In this document: piece by piece, positions 17,363-26,334 of the stretch | Position numbering within the stretch: position 1 is the stretch's first letter | How the letters are laid out: each line of letters begins with the position of its first letter | NCBI GenBank assembly: GCA_019308905.1 | Contig: JAFDHF010000035.1 | Location: forward strand, 1 to 41,295 | Source of the DNA: Deltaproteobacteria bacterium | GTDB taxonomy: Bacteria > Desulfobacterota > BSN033 > WVXP01 | DNA: 41,295 nt | Reading direction: 5' to 3' | The notes under the pieces: generated by a model | Told to the model about the DNA's origin: nothing | The model's database searches: none | What the model saw: the letters and a program-made list of their open reading frames with translations, nothing else | Translations under genes and position numbers: made by a program

Positions 17363-18449
17363 TTCTTTTTTCCATAGGCTTGCCAGGCTCCACCTGTCCT
17401 GACGTGTGTGGACCAGGAGGCCCGGGTCTGCAACCCGACCTTATCCTGGCCAGAAACTCTTTGATCTGAAATTCCTCTGCCCAGGCGCTTCCCGGATGCC
17501 AGGCCAGGCTTCTGTCCCAGTGCCCCGGGCATTTCTGAACAGCGGAGTCCGCAAAGGTCCAACACATCTCCAGAAGGAGAATCTCCCCTTTCTTGTCCTT
17601 AAGAAAATCATAGGCCATGCAGTCCACCTTCAACTTCTCGCTGATTGAGAAGGCATGTTCCACCATCCTCAGGTCGACTCTGGTTCTGTCGAAATCGATC
17701 CTGCCGCTCCCTGAAGCACGAAAATCCCCTGGTCTGTTTATTCTCCTAAACCCGAAGGCACTATCTCCGATCACCGTGACCCTCGTATCCCAGGGATTTC
17801 CAGGTACAAACTCCTGGAAGTAAGCGTAGTTTTTCTCAATGATGGCCTTCCGCCTGCTCTCCTCGTATCTGTGTCTGGCAAAGAGCCTGCCCCTGACGTT
17901 TCGGGCAAAGGGCCTGAGGATGCGCCCCGATTTTACTTCATCGAGCCTCTCGGCGGTCGATATGCCCCTCGAAAACATCCTGTCCACCAGCCGAGAGGCC
18001 TCCCGCCTGTCGTTGACAAGAACCACGTTCCTCGAACTGGCTCCCACGGCCAACTTGAAGATCTTGGGAAATTCCGTCTCCCTGATCCAGTTACGGGCAT
18101 CCTCTCTATGCCAGAAGATCCAGGTCCTGGGCGTCCTTATCCCGTGAATCCCCAAGAGGTAGTGCTGTTTGATCTTGTCGTCCCAGGGCCATCGGGTATT
18201 GTAATCAGGATAGACCGGTATCCTGAGTTCCTTTTCTATCGCATCCAAAATCCTCGGAGCGACCTGCCGCCAGGGATGGGACAGATCCCACCGCCACATG
18301 ATTCCGTCGTACCTTCTCAATAGTGACAGGTCCTCCAACCCGAGGAGGTCGATGAACTCAAAATCGACTCCACAATCCTGGAGAAAGACGGACCACTTCT
18401 CGCTATAGGACTGCTCTCCCATTCTGTCAGGCTGTATGCCTATCAGCAC
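17346..18449 (-). CDS. ATP-grasp family ligase (RimK-like)
   Basis: A 367-residue protein starting with GTG at 18449, six bases after an AAAGGGG Shine-Dalgarno. The ATP-grasp layout can be followed: N-terminal Rossmann-like part (1-85); DDKIKQHYLL at 90-99; FPKIFKLAVGASSR with the ATP-binding Lys (127-140); FQEFVPG as the hinge (211-217); DTRVTVIGDSAFGFRRIN with the basic triad strand (221-238); and ILLLEMCWTFAD with the Mg-binding Glu (290-301). RimK-like enzymes form an amide bond between a carboxylate and an amine through an acylphosphate. In a glycan locus it could join an amino acid to a sugar carboxylate or amino sugar; the substrate is unknown. The 102-base gap upstream holds only this Shine-Dalgarno and a small G/C hairpin. 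Confidence 0.78.
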   Translation of the reverse strand: MLIGIQPDRMGEQSYSEKWSVFLQDCGVDFEFIDLLGLEDLSLLRRYDGIMWRWDLSHPWRQVAPRILDAIEKELRIPVYPDYNTRWPWDDKIKQHYLLGIHGIRTPRTWIFWHREDARNWIRETEFPKIFKLAVGASSRNVVLVNDRREASRLVDRMFSRGISTAERLDEVKSGRILRPFARNVRGRLFARHRYEESRRKAIIEKNYAYFQEFVPGNPWDTRVTVIGDSAFGFRRINRPGDFRASGSGRIDFDRTRVDLRMVEHAFSISEKLKVDCMAYDFLKDKKGEILLLEMCWTFADSAVQKCPGHWDRSLAWHPGSAWAEEFQIKEFLARIRSGCRPGPPGPHTSGQVEPGKPMEKRNGIEA

Positions 18450-18551
18450 CCAAAACCCCTTTACAGGACCTTACAGAATCCTCCTCGTTGCGTGTTTCGG
18501 CCGTAAGCTCACCCTGTTCGCATGAGAATCCCCGGGGGGACAATACGGCCC

Positions 18552-20006
18552 TTATCTCAACTCGATATGGCCCGCCCATGAATCAGGCGGCCTTGCTCGG
18601 GTAAGGACCATTTGGCGCAGATCCAGATAAGGCCGCACCGTCTTCTCCCCGAATATCGCCTCTATATCCTCTTTCCCAAACCCAGCCAGAGGTGGATCTC
18701 CCGTGGAGAAGGCCTTGTCGATTGCCGGGATCTTGCAAGGATCAAATCCGATAAGACCCGAGGCACAGGCATCGACGGCTACAGGATTCCTTCCGAGCAT
18801 GAGGACGCCGAGGTGCCTTGGAGTGGGGTTGAGGGGCCCCTCTCCTTCCCCGATTGTCACCCCGTCAACTACGTAAATGATCCTCCGCTGCGGCTCGTCC
18901 CGGATCACCCCGTCCTTGTCGGCGTAGAAGAGAACCCTGTTTATATCGAGGATCGTGCGCCAGAGGGTGTCATTGCCGTACCAACTCCCCTCGGTAAAGG
19001 GATCCCTTCTGCCAGGGTTGAACCGATCCATCCTTTTTGCCATCCTTGCCAGACCCTGCCACAGTCTCTTGGCGGTAAGGTTTGAAGAGGTCTCCCGCAG
19101 AGCGAGCAGGGAGCTGCGCAGGGCTTTGAACAGGCTGGGATAGAGGTATTCGTCTCCCCCGCTTAGAATCGACCCTCTCCTGTGATGGGGAAGCCAGTCC
19201 TTTGAGACGTTGATACCCATCGCATTCTTCAGGCAGCAGGTCATGCCGGCCTTCCGGTGGGACTTGAGCTTTGGAATGTTGATGACCACGTCCGCCGCGA
19301 GGATCTCCCCTGCAATGAGATACTCGTGTCTTTTGGTGTTGTGATGCTCCTGGAGAGTCGAAGGGGGATAGTCTGTCACACAAAAACGGCCCATCCCCTT
19401 GAGATCAAAGTGTGCGCTCCTCTCGTCCAGACTGACCGCTGTCCGCTCCACCTCTCTCTTTTTGAGGCCCACGGGGAGATTCCCAAGCATTTCTCTCTCC
19501 GCGGCCCGAAAGTCCCTCAACCCGACCTCCATCCCAGACGACTGCGAGACGTGGCGTACCACCTCGGCGGTCCCGTTCTCTTCAACGAGGCTACCGAAAT
19601 CCGCGGATTGAACCGGGGCGTCACCGACGGTGATTCTCCCCTTCCCCTTTAGAGCGATCACCACGTAATCGAGAACGGCACGGATCAGAGAGGGATGTGT
19701 AACGAGACATTCGATATCAACCTCGGGGAGATACCGGTGTTTGACGAAATTCGGCTTGATGAGGACCTTGTCACCTGGCCTGATGAACTCCCCGAGAGGA
19801 TTCCAACAGGGGGTATCAAAATGAGTGCTGTCCAAGCCGGCCCGGTAGAAGAGCGACCTCAGGCCTCCATAGACAGGATTCGGACTCTCGGGAGTTGCTT
19901 CATTGTACGGAGCCTCCGGATAAGCCCGCGAGGCGGAAAATGGCAGCCTCGGAGGGTATGTAATGCCCCCAACAATGAACACCCGGCTGTCATGCGAGTT
20001 CTTCAA
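18552..20006 (-). CDS. DUF362 domain protein lacking ferredoxin cysteines
   Basis: A protein of 484 residues. I chose the TTG at 20006 because GGAGAGGG lies just upstream and it overlaps the GT4 stop by only 17 bases; an ATG at 20108 would add 34 unrelated residues. DUF362 markers are GDKVLIKPNFV, ITVGDAPVQSADF, VINIPKLKSHRKAGMTCCLKNAMGIN, and DGVTIGEGEGPLNP followed by GRNPVAVDACASGLIGFDP near the C-terminus. Many DUF362 proteins end in a four-cysteine ferredoxin segment; none is visible here. The family's biochemical role is not established, but members recur in surface-glycan operons. It lies between a GT4 and an ATP-grasp ligase. Confidence 0.85.
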   Translation of the reverse strand: MKNSHDSRVFIVGGITYPPRLPFSASRAYPEAPYNEATPESPNPVYGGLRSLFYRAGLDSTHFDTPCWNPLGEFIRPGDKVLIKPNFVKHRYLPEVDIECLVTHPSLIRAVLDYVVIALKGKGRITVGDAPVQSADFGSLVEENGTAEVVRHVSQSSGMEVGLRDFRAAEREMLGNLPVGLKKREVERTAVSLDERSAHFDLKGMGRFCVTDYPPSTLQEHHNTKRHEYLIAGEILAADVVINIPKLKSHRKAGMTCCLKNAMGINVSKDWLPHHRRGSILSGGDEYLYPSLFKALRSSLLALRETSSNLTAKRLWQGLARMAKRMDRFNPGRRDPFTEGSWYGNDTLWRTILDINRVLFYADKDGVIRDEPQRRIIYVVDGVTIGEGEGPLNPTPRHLGVLMLGRNPVAVDACASGLIGFDPCKIPAIDKAFSTGDPPLAGFGKEDIEAIFGEKTVRPYLDLRQMVLTRARPPDSWAGHIELR

Positions 20007-21213
20007 CAACCCTCTCCAATTGCTCCATCTGGCTGTCCGGGGTGAGCCGTTGCCTGTAAAGAGCTCGTCTTCCACCGCGGCCCACCTTGAGACAGGTGTC
20101 CCTTTCACCTGCGAGTCTCCCGATAAGTGCGCTCAACTCTTCCACCGTGGAGACGAAGAAGGCGTCTTTTCCATGGCGAAGAACCTCGGCGTTTCCGCAT
20201 CCATTTCTGAAGAGCACGACCGGAACATCTGCAAACATCGCCTCCAGCACGGCATTCGAGAAGGCCTCGTTGTCAGAGGGGAGAACAAAGAGATCGGTCA
20301 CCTTCAAAACCGTGTATGGATTCTCCACCGCCCCCAGGAACTCGACCAGCCCGTCGAGTCCGAGGATGCGGGTCCGCCTTACCAGATCTTCCTTCAGTCC
20401 GGCGTCACCGTCGCCCGCCACGAGAACACGCAAGCAAAGTCCCTGCTGGAACAGTGGCGGAAGAGCGTCGATAAGGCGGTCTATGCGCTTCCTCGGATCC
20501 AACCTCCCGACAAAGCTTACGGTGAAGGGTCGATCTACCTTCCGGTACGGCCGGGCAGAGTCCATGCGCTTCCTTTCGAAGGCCGGATCGATAAAGCCCC
20601 TCACAAGGCGCATCCTGCAATCGGGAACACCGTACTCCCTCGTTGCCAGATCTTTCAAGAAAAGCGAATTGACCAGGACAAGATCGGCCCTCCGCCTCAC
20701 TACCCATAGAAAGAGAAGCCATCGAACAACACGCCCTATTCTCCTCGACCAGAGACCTCCCGGCCGGATTCTCGGCCGACCCGTCGAGTGTGGAAGTGGT
20801 CCGGTCCGGCGGCCCTTACGCTTTCCGGACCGGTGCTTTTGAAGGAATCTGAAAAAAGACGGAGGACCTATCTGCATTCCCGAAAGCCGGTAGGCCAGGG
20901 GTTTTCTGACAAGAAGAAGGGGGACCATAAAGACGGCCCTCGGACTGTGGAGGAAGACCAGATCAGACCTGCGCACCAGGCCGAGGCACGTCCACATGCT
21001 TGCCGGGCTGAGGTCCCCCTCTTTGGGTAGTTCCCATACCTTCACCCCTGGGAGCCCCCTTATCCACTCGAAAGCCTCTCCGTATGGTCTTTGAAACAGC
21101 ACCGAAACCTCGTTCCAAGGCTTACCCGACTGCCACCGCACAACCAGGTAGAGCTGCTTCTCTCTCCCGCCCATCCGGCCGTTGTCGATCAGGTGGATTA
21201 TCCTCCTCTTCAT
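19990..21213 (-). CDS. GT4 family glycosyltransferase
   Basis: A 407-residue GT-B enzyme. The ATG at 21213 starts the fold (MKRRIIHLIDNGRMGGREKQ) and overlaps the deacetylase stop by four bases (ATGA). The second domain carries FTVSFVGRLDPRKRIDRLIDAL, the standard VGRLxxxKxxDxLI entry. KVTDLFVLPSDNEAFSNAVLEAMFADVPVVLF is the acidic donor loop with NEAFSNAVLEAMF in place of EGFPxxxxEAMA. A basic insert of about 40 residues (RSGKRKGRRTG onward) lies between the two domains and may bind the membrane surface. The donor is unknown. Confidence 0.9.
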   Translation of the reverse strand: MKRRIIHLIDNGRMGGREKQLYLVVRWQSGKPWNEVSVLFQRPYGEAFEWIRGLPGVKVWELPKEGDLSPASMWTCLGLVRRSDLVFLHSPRAVFMVPLLLVRKPLAYRLSGMQIGPPSFFRFLQKHRSGKRKGRRTGPLPHSTGRPRIRPGGLWSRRIGRVVRWLLFLWVVRRRADLVLVNSLFLKDLATREYGVPDCRMRLVRGFIDPAFERKRMDSARPYRKVDRPFTVSFVGRLDPRKRIDRLIDALPPLFQQGLCLRVLVAGDGDAGLKEDLVRRTRILGLDGLVEFLGAVENPYTVLKVTDLFVLPSDNEAFSNAVLEAMFADVPVVLFRNGCGNAEVLRHGKDAFFVSTVEELSALIGRLAGERDTCLKVGRGGRRALYRQRLTPDSQMEQLERVVEELA

Positions 21214-22256
21214 CGATCGACCGCTCCCCTCTCTCTGTGGTAGGAAGCTGCCTCTGAGAGTGTTGCGAATCGCCAGTTTCTCTCCAGTGCACGGCCTAGG
21301 TATGTCCTGAGGGAACCGATGAACTCCCTTGCGTCCCCCTCCGTGTGCACGTAGGGGCTGCATCCGGGAACAGCCTCGATATTGTGAAACATCATGACCA
21401 AGATGACAGCCCTTTCCTTCGGGTTTCTCTCCACCCACCACGTGGAGAGATTCATCATCTCCTCTGCACTTCGCCTCGTAGGGCGCAGCCAGACCGGCAC
21501 ACACCTTCTCCTGCCGACCATCCTGCACAGCAACGACCGCAGGATCCTGCTTTTCATGACACACGGCCTCAAGGCGGAAGGTATCTCGCTCCAGATAGAC
21601 ATGCCAGCAGTAACAGGGAGCTCGAGGACCGAGAGACCCCCTGGTCTGCAAAAATCATCTGAGGAGGGAAAATATGCCTTGAACGGGGCAGAAAGAAAGG
21701 ACACGGATCCACCAGGGTCTGCCTCTCCGTGGAGGGGGACGACGCTTGTGTCCACCCTGTAGCCCAGTTCCTCGAGAATCGAGAGGGTATGCCTGCTCAA
21801 GCCGAATCTACCGGCCCGGAAGGACAAGGGCCGGTAGCCGAAGGTCTTCTCGAAGAGCCCGGTGAGATTCTCGATCTTCTCTTTCTCCCCTGTCAGAGGG
21901 AGTGAACTCTGCATCTGTAACGTTACTTCAGCATCCATTTGAGCTTCAGGCTCGATGAATTCCCCGTGGAGGTGGGTACCCAGCTCGACCCTGTCTCCCA
22001 GATTCCTGAGGCTCTGAACAGACCTGGGGTCTAAAATGACCTCCGGGCTCAGAAGGTAGGTCGGTCGCACGCCGAAATCGTCAAAGACCGGTTGAAGGGT
22101 CTCTGTGATCCCCTCGTACACACCCCTGAACCGGATGGGGCGGCGTACTCCCCAGTAGGCATCCCTGTCGCACTCCGTATCTACGGTCACACAGACAAAG
22201 ACCGTCTGCGGCTGTGTTTCCAACGGCCCTGTCCCAGGGTTTCTCCGGTGCCTCAT
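21210..22256 (-). CDS. Polysaccharide deacetylase family protein (NodB-like fold)
   Basis: A 348-residue protein from the ATG at 22256, which overlaps the radical SAM stop (ATGA). The start at 22634 would read through the upstream gene. FVCVTVDTECDRDAYWG holds the first metal/catalytic acidic motif, RVELGTHLHGEF the His metal-ligand motif, and SFRAGRFGLSRHTLSILEELGY the RxPY-like region. A second histidine segment, VMMFHNIEAVPG, precedes the C-terminal helices. There is no signal peptide, so it would act in the cytosol on a lipid-linked or nucleotide-linked N-acetylated sugar, freeing an amine. That amine could be a substrate for the nearby amide-forming or acyl-transferring enzymes; this is inference from neighbourhood. 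Confidence 0.85.
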   Translation of the reverse strand: MRHRRNPGTGPLETQPQTVFVCVTVDTECDRDAYWGVRRPIRFRGVYEGITETLQPVFDDFGVRPTYLLSPEVILDPRSVQSLRNLGDRVELGTHLHGEFIEPEAQMDAEVTLQMQSSLPLTGEKEKIENLTGLFEKTFGYRPLSFRAGRFGLSRHTLSILEELGYRVDTSVVPLHGEADPGGSVSFLSAPFKAYFPSSDDFCRPGGLSVLELPVTAGMSIWSEIPSALRPCVMKSRILRSLLCRMVGRRRCVPVWLRPTRRSAEEMMNLSTWWVERNPKERAVILVMMFHNIEAVPGCSPYVHTEGDAREFIGSLRTYLGRALERNWRFATLSEAASYHRERGAVDR

Positions 22257-23776
22257 CGGATTCTCTGAATCGGACAACCAGGGATATCCTGTCGGATCCT
22301 CTCCGGGCCGTGTCTCACCGGTTTTACGGCCGCAGGCCTCCCGGTGGTAAGCAGCCGCCCGCGGATCCGGCGGAGAGTCCCGAGCAATCCATACGTTCGT
22401 GCCTTGTGTGCACGGTAGTAGGCCCTTATCAAAAAGAAGAGCCTGGGCAGGATGAAGAGCCTTGCCACGAGCCGGGCGATACTCTTTTCCCCTTTTGCCA
22501 GGGCGAGCCTTTCCACCTTCACAAGGGTATTGAAATAGTCGTAGTAGGCCTGTATATCGCGGCGGGAAATGGACGGGAGGTTCAGGACCGCCTCGCGCCT
22601 CTCGCCCGAACCCGGCGACCCAACGGGTTCCCATCCCTGTTCGCGGCAGAGCCTTTCGAGTCTCGTCCCCGGGTAGGGGTGGAATATGTAACGCTGGGTC
22701 TTGTTCTGAGCCCCCAATCTCGCGGTGAGTCTCACCGTATCGACAAGGGCCTTCCTTGTCTCATGGGGGAGGCCCAACATGATGAAAGAGGAGGTCTCAA
22801 GACCGGCCTCACGGGCGAGGCGGAAGGTCTCGACCATCTCCTCATCGCTGATTCTGCGGTTGAGGATCTTCTCCCTTATGAACGGATTGCCGGATTCGAC
22901 ACCTATCGATACCCGTTGACAGTTGGCATCCTTCAGTGCCCTGAACATCTCCCCCGTGCAGGTACCCGGACGGATACAACAGAAAAAGGGAAGGTCGACT
23001 CTTCTCCTGTATTCTTCACAGAAGTCATGGAACCACTTCCTGTTGAGGGTAAAAACGTCGTCGTGAATCACCACATGGCGGATTCGGTACCTCTTCTTCA
23101 CCCACACCAGTTCTTCCACGGCCTTCTCCACGCTCGGGTACCGCACGTAGTTCTGGCCCGGGTAGATACTCCTCAACGCATGGTTCGAACAATAGGTGCA
23201 GTCGAAAGGGCAGCCCCGGCAGAACATGAATTCCCCCTGTCCCTCGATCCTTCCGGGAATCTCGCAGGACTGGTAGATATCGTGGTCAGCAATGGGGAGC
23301 CGGTCCAGATCCTGGATGAGGGGTCTCACCCGGTTCTCGATGGTTTCTCCCCCCTGTCTGAACCAAAATCCCTCCACGTCCCTGTAGTCCTCTGATCGCG
23401 ACAGCCTGTCTGCCAGCTCGAGGAGGCCGTACTCCCCTTCACCCTGGCATATGGCGTCGAATGGCGCCTCCTCGATACACCCGGGCACAACAGTGGGATG
23501 TATTCCTCCGCAGACCTGAAAAAGGCCGGGGAACCTCCGCCTCAGCAAAAGGGAAATCTCCCTTATCCGGTTGAACATGGACGACATGGAGGTGAACCCA
23601 ATTAGTTCAGGCTGCCAGGCATCCACTCTGTCGGCTACTGTTTCCGAAGATTGGCTCCATTCGACCGGGCACAACCCCGTCTCATGGCCGCCCTGCCTGA
23701 GTACCGAAGAGATGGACCCGATGCCGATGGGAAACTGGGGTACACCGCTATAGAGAAAGACAAAGAGAATCCTCAT
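22253..23776 (-). CDS. B12-binding domain radical SAM protein
   Basis: A 507-residue protein. Residues 1 to about 130 form the cobalamin-binding-type Rossmann domain (FPIGIGSISSVLRQGGHE, then LIGFTSMSSMF, CGGIHPTVVP and ICQGEGE). The radical SAM cluster motif is C189, C193 and C196 in CPFDCTYCSNHA. Later strands contain RVSIGVESGN and SSFIMLGLPHE. The C-terminal 120 residues are basic and helical. Related enzymes methylate unactivated carbons or rearrange carbon skeletons using methylcobalamin or cobalamin. In a polysaccharide locus the target may be a nucleotide sugar, but it is not predictable by sequence. A GAGG six bases before the ATG at 23776 supports the start. The 66-base gap upstream holds a small G/C hairpin only. 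Confidence 0.92.
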   Translation of the reverse strand: MRILFVFLYSGVPQFPIGIGSISSVLRQGGHETGLCPVEWSQSSETVADRVDAWQPELIGFTSMSSMFNRIREISLLLRRRFPGLFQVCGGIHPTVVPGCIEEAPFDAICQGEGEYGLLELADRLSRSEDYRDVEGFWFRQGGETIENRVRPLIQDLDRLPIADHDIYQSCEIPGRIEGQGEFMFCRGCPFDCTYCSNHALRSIYPGQNYVRYPSVEKAVEELVWVKKRYRIRHVVIHDDVFTLNRKWFHDFCEEYRRRVDLPFFCCIRPGTCTGEMFRALKDANCQRVSIGVESGNPFIREKILNRRISDEEMVETFRLAREAGLETSSFIMLGLPHETRKALVDTVRLTARLGAQNKTQRYIFHPYPGTRLERLCREQGWEPVGSPGSGERREAVLNLPSISRRDIQAYYDYFNTLVKVERLALAKGEKSIARLVARLFILPRLFFLIRAYYRAHKARTYGLLGTLRRIRGRLLTTGRPAAVKPVRHGPERIRQDIPGCPIQRIR

Positions 23777-23842
23777 GCCATGCCTCGGGAGGTTCAGATC
23801 CCCCGGACTCGGGGACGTTCTTTTGCCCTCACAAACACACTT

Positions 23843-24979
23843 TCATGGAGGAGGAGAAGAAACCGCATCGTGGGGTGAGCATCTAACCGATGCCCGCCTT
23901 GCCCTGATTCTTCTCAGGCCGTTGACAAGCTTACCGTAAGACGAAAAGGCGTTGGGCACCCTTATCTGGTAGCTCGTTCTATACGTCTTGGTCCACTTGA
24001 ACTTGTACTCCGAGTCCCCCCGCATGAAATTGAACTCGGAGATCCCCTCTTCGAAGCAGTCCCTGATGAGAATCCCGTGGTGGGCCTTGTTAGGAGAGAG
24101 ATGCGAATACCCCGTGTCGAAGCCGATGCTCCAGTGGTAATAAATGTTGTTGTACACAAAGCCGAGTGTGTAGGAAACGGGCTTCCCCTCAAGGTAGACA
24201 AGCGAGAAATCGAGGATGCCCTTTTTCCTGAAGAGGTCGATCATCTCCCTGAGAAATCCCAGTGTGACAGGATCCTCGAAGGGGCTTTCCCTTCCCATCT
24301 GCCTCTGCCGCCCGGTGTAGAGTCTACCCATGGTCTCGAGAAGTTCGCCGGATGAGAGACGGCCGTTTCTTTCGTACCTGTAGTCGTGATAGGCATGGAT
24401 CCTGTTCCATCTCTTTCTCAGATCCCTTCTCAGATTTCTCCCCAGGCTCTGGTAATAGGATTCCCAGGTTCCGTAAGCTTCGAGATCGATGTAGAGGATC
24501 CTTGATGCAATGGTCTCTTCATGGTCGATCGAATCTCTTTTCAGGACCCTCCGAATCTCGGTCAGGTTCGAACTACCCTCGGTAAGGTATTTGAAGTGAA
24601 GAAGATGCCATGCCTTCTTGTTTTCTTCCCTCATATAACGGAAAAAATACTCTATGATCTCCTCTGCGCCTCTTCTTATGACAAAATCACAGAAGTCGGT
24701 CACTCCGTTACCCACCCCGATGAATGAGAGCTGTCTCAGGGGAAGGAGACCTCCTGTTTTCCAGGTAGTCAGAATCAGGGGAACGAATCCCATCACCTTG
24801 TTGCCGTCCTCGACAACGTAGAGCCTGTTGCGCTCTTCGTCTCCCATGTGTTTGTAAAGAAGGTATATCCAGTCATAGAGGTAGTGTACGTTCGCACCTC
24901 CCCGGTCGGATAGGATCTCTTCCCATTCGGATCTGAATCCGGAAACCTCGTCGAGACGTCTCACCTCGTGTATCTTCAT
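23843..24979 (-). CDS. GNAT-fold acyltransferase of the CelD/FemAB (BioF2-like) type
   Basis: A 378-residue protein. The tandem GNAT fold is seen in SEWEEILSDRGGANVHYLYDWI near residue 17, LYVVEDGNKVMGFVPLILT, then SLGRNLRRDLRKRWNRI near the middle. LDFSLVYLEGKPVSYTLGFVYNN and the closing FNFMRGDSEYKFKWTKTYR are the signature of the CelD/BcsL and FemAB-like families. Known relatives in exopolysaccharide loci are thought to acylate sugars; FemAB proteins transfer amino acids from tRNA. The product is therefore probably an N- or O-acyl or aminoacyl group on the glycan. The ATG at 24979 follows the GT4 stop by 35 bases without a good Shine-Dalgarno. Confidence 0.87.
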   Translation of the reverse strand: MKIHEVRRLDEVSGFRSEWEEILSDRGGANVHYLYDWIYLLYKHMGDEERNRLYVVEDGNKVMGFVPLILTTWKTGGLLPLRQLSFIGVGNGVTDFCDFVIRRGAEEIIEYFFRYMREENKKAWHLLHFKYLTEGSSNLTEIRRVLKRDSIDHEETIASRILYIDLEAYGTWESYYQSLGRNLRRDLRKRWNRIHAYHDYRYERNGRLSSGELLETMGRLYTGRQRQMGRESPFEDPVTLGFLREMIDLFRKKGILDFSLVYLEGKPVSYTLGFVYNNIYYHWSIGFDTGYSHLSPNKAHHGILIRDCFEEGISEFNFMRGDSEYKFKWTKTYRTSYQIRVPNAFSSYGKLVNGLRRIRARRASVRCSPHDAVSSPPP

Positions 24980-25014
24980 GGATCAGCCGGGCTCGCCGCG
25001 CCCGCAAACAGGGA

Positions 25015-26334
25015 TCAGCACGAAAGAAGCTCATCGAAGAGCTTCATGTACCGTCTCAACATCTTCTCCCTGTTGTACCGCCTCTTGACGAGTCCGTGGG
25101 CATTGGCCCTCAGCCTCAGGCGGAGCTCTTCGTCCGTGGCGAGGCGCGCAATGGAAAGTGCGAGTTCCGAGGCATCGCCCGCCCTGTGGAACAAGGCGTG
25201 GACACCCGCCTCAAACACGCTCCGGTGTGCGGGAATATCCGAAAGGACCAGGGGGCACCCGTAGGCGCCAGCCTCCAGGACCGACAGGGGAAGCCCTTCC
25301 GGTCCTCTTGAAGGATGGCAGAAGATGTCAGACGACAAGAGAAGCCTTTCCACCTCCTCAGGGGGCACCTCCCCCGGAATCTCCCAGTCGAGCCGGCATC
25401 CGCCTCTGGTGAGCCTTGCCTCCACGATACGGTCCATCCCGGCCGTGAATGCCCCTGCCAGGCAAAGATGGAGATCAAAGTCCGGGAGGAGTCCGGCGAC
25501 CTCGACCATGGCGTCGGCAAGCTCGAGGATCCCCTTCTCCTCTATGAGCCGCCCTGCAAAAACGACCCTGAGTCTCCCCGCCTGGCGGATGGGTTTATCG
25601 AGGGGCTGGAGCTCGTCCGGGACAAAGACGCCGTTGTATACGGGCACCACCTTCTCCTCCGGTATGCCCCATGAGAGCAGTCCCCTCTCGTCGTTGGGCC
25701 CGCAGGGAACCCAGGCATCCACGGCTTCCACAGACTCAATCCAGAATGGATGGAGATCCTTGGCCCTGAACCTCTCTCCCCTGTGGAGGACCAGCCCGCC
25801 CAGGCCGTGAGAGGCGCCGACGATCTTCGAGCCCAAGCGGCGCTTGATCTCGTAGGCGAACCTGAGCCTGCCATCCCCCGAGACATTGAAGTATATTAGA
25901 TCCGGACGAATCCATTTCAAGACCCGGGGGAGGCCCATCCAGGCGGCCAACTGGCGGCGGCGTGTCTTTCCGAAAAGATGGGCGCTCCTTGGAATACTCC
26001 TGAGAAGGGGAAATCGATAGACGGGAATGCCGTCCCGAACCCACCGCTTGGCGGAAGGTGCATCCTTTACGTATTGGTCTACGATCACCATCGGACGGGC
26101 ACCGAGACGCTTGGACTCTGTGGCAACCGACCGGATGATCGACCCCACTCCCCCTATGGTCGTCGTGGCAGGCCCAAAAGGGCTCTTTGTCACAAAGGCT
26201 ATCCTCTTGTCGAACAACCCACCCCTCGATTCAGGATCCCGGCGATCCGAAGCCGTCCATGCAGCCTTCAGGTCCCTAGCCGTTTCCTGTGACACCGGAA
26301 TGGGCAAGACATGCCTTGGCGTAGTGGTAAGCAT
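25015..26334 (-). CDS. GT4 family glycosyltransferase
   Basis: A GT-B enzyme of up to 439 residues. The fold begins at KRIAFVTKSPFGPATTTIGG; the donor domain has LRVVFAGRLIEEKGILELADAM, then SSDIFCHPSRGPEGLPLSVLEAGAYGCPLVLSD, an intact EGxPxxxxEAxAxGxPxV loop. The start is uncertain. The ATG at 26334 overlaps the GT2 gene by 59 bases and adds a 40-residue leader. The TTG at 26217, just after GAGGGG and close to the first strand, gives a more normal protein and a 58-base gap. The sugar is not predictable. It follows the GT2 gene in the same operon. Confidence 0.88.
   Translation of the reverse strand: MLTTTPRHVLPIPVSQETARDLKAAWTASDRRDPESRGGLFDKRIAFVTKSPFGPATTTIGGVGSIIRSVATESKRLGARPMVIVDQYVKDAPSAKRWVRDGIPVYRFPLLRSIPRSAHLFGKTRRRQLAAWMGLPRVLKWIRPDLIYFNVSGDGRLRFAYEIKRRLGSKIVGASHGLGGLVLHRGERFRAKDLHPFWIESVEAVDAWVPCGPNDERGLLSWGIPEEKVVPVYNGVFVPDELQPLDKPIRQAGRLRVVFAGRLIEEKGILELADAMVEVAGLLPDFDLHLCLAGAFTAGMDRIVEARLTRGGCRLDWEIPGEVPPEEVERLLLSSDIFCHPSRGPEGLPLSVLEAGAYGCPLVLSDIPAHRSVFEAGVHALFHRAGDASELALSIARLATDEELRLRLRANAHGLVKRRYNREKMLRRYMKLFDELLSC

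Noticed and set aside
21210-22634. 474-residue version of the polysaccharide deacetylase
   Set aside because: The first 126 residues read antisense-like, Arg/Pro/Gly-rich sequence inside the radical SAM gene; the ATGA start at 22256 fits the operon pattern.
23790-23825. tRNA-like T-arm wording (GGTTCAGATCC between G/C-rich arms)
   Set aside because: No acceptor, D or anticodon stems can be built around it, and the arms mispair; it is just the G/C hairpin between two genes.
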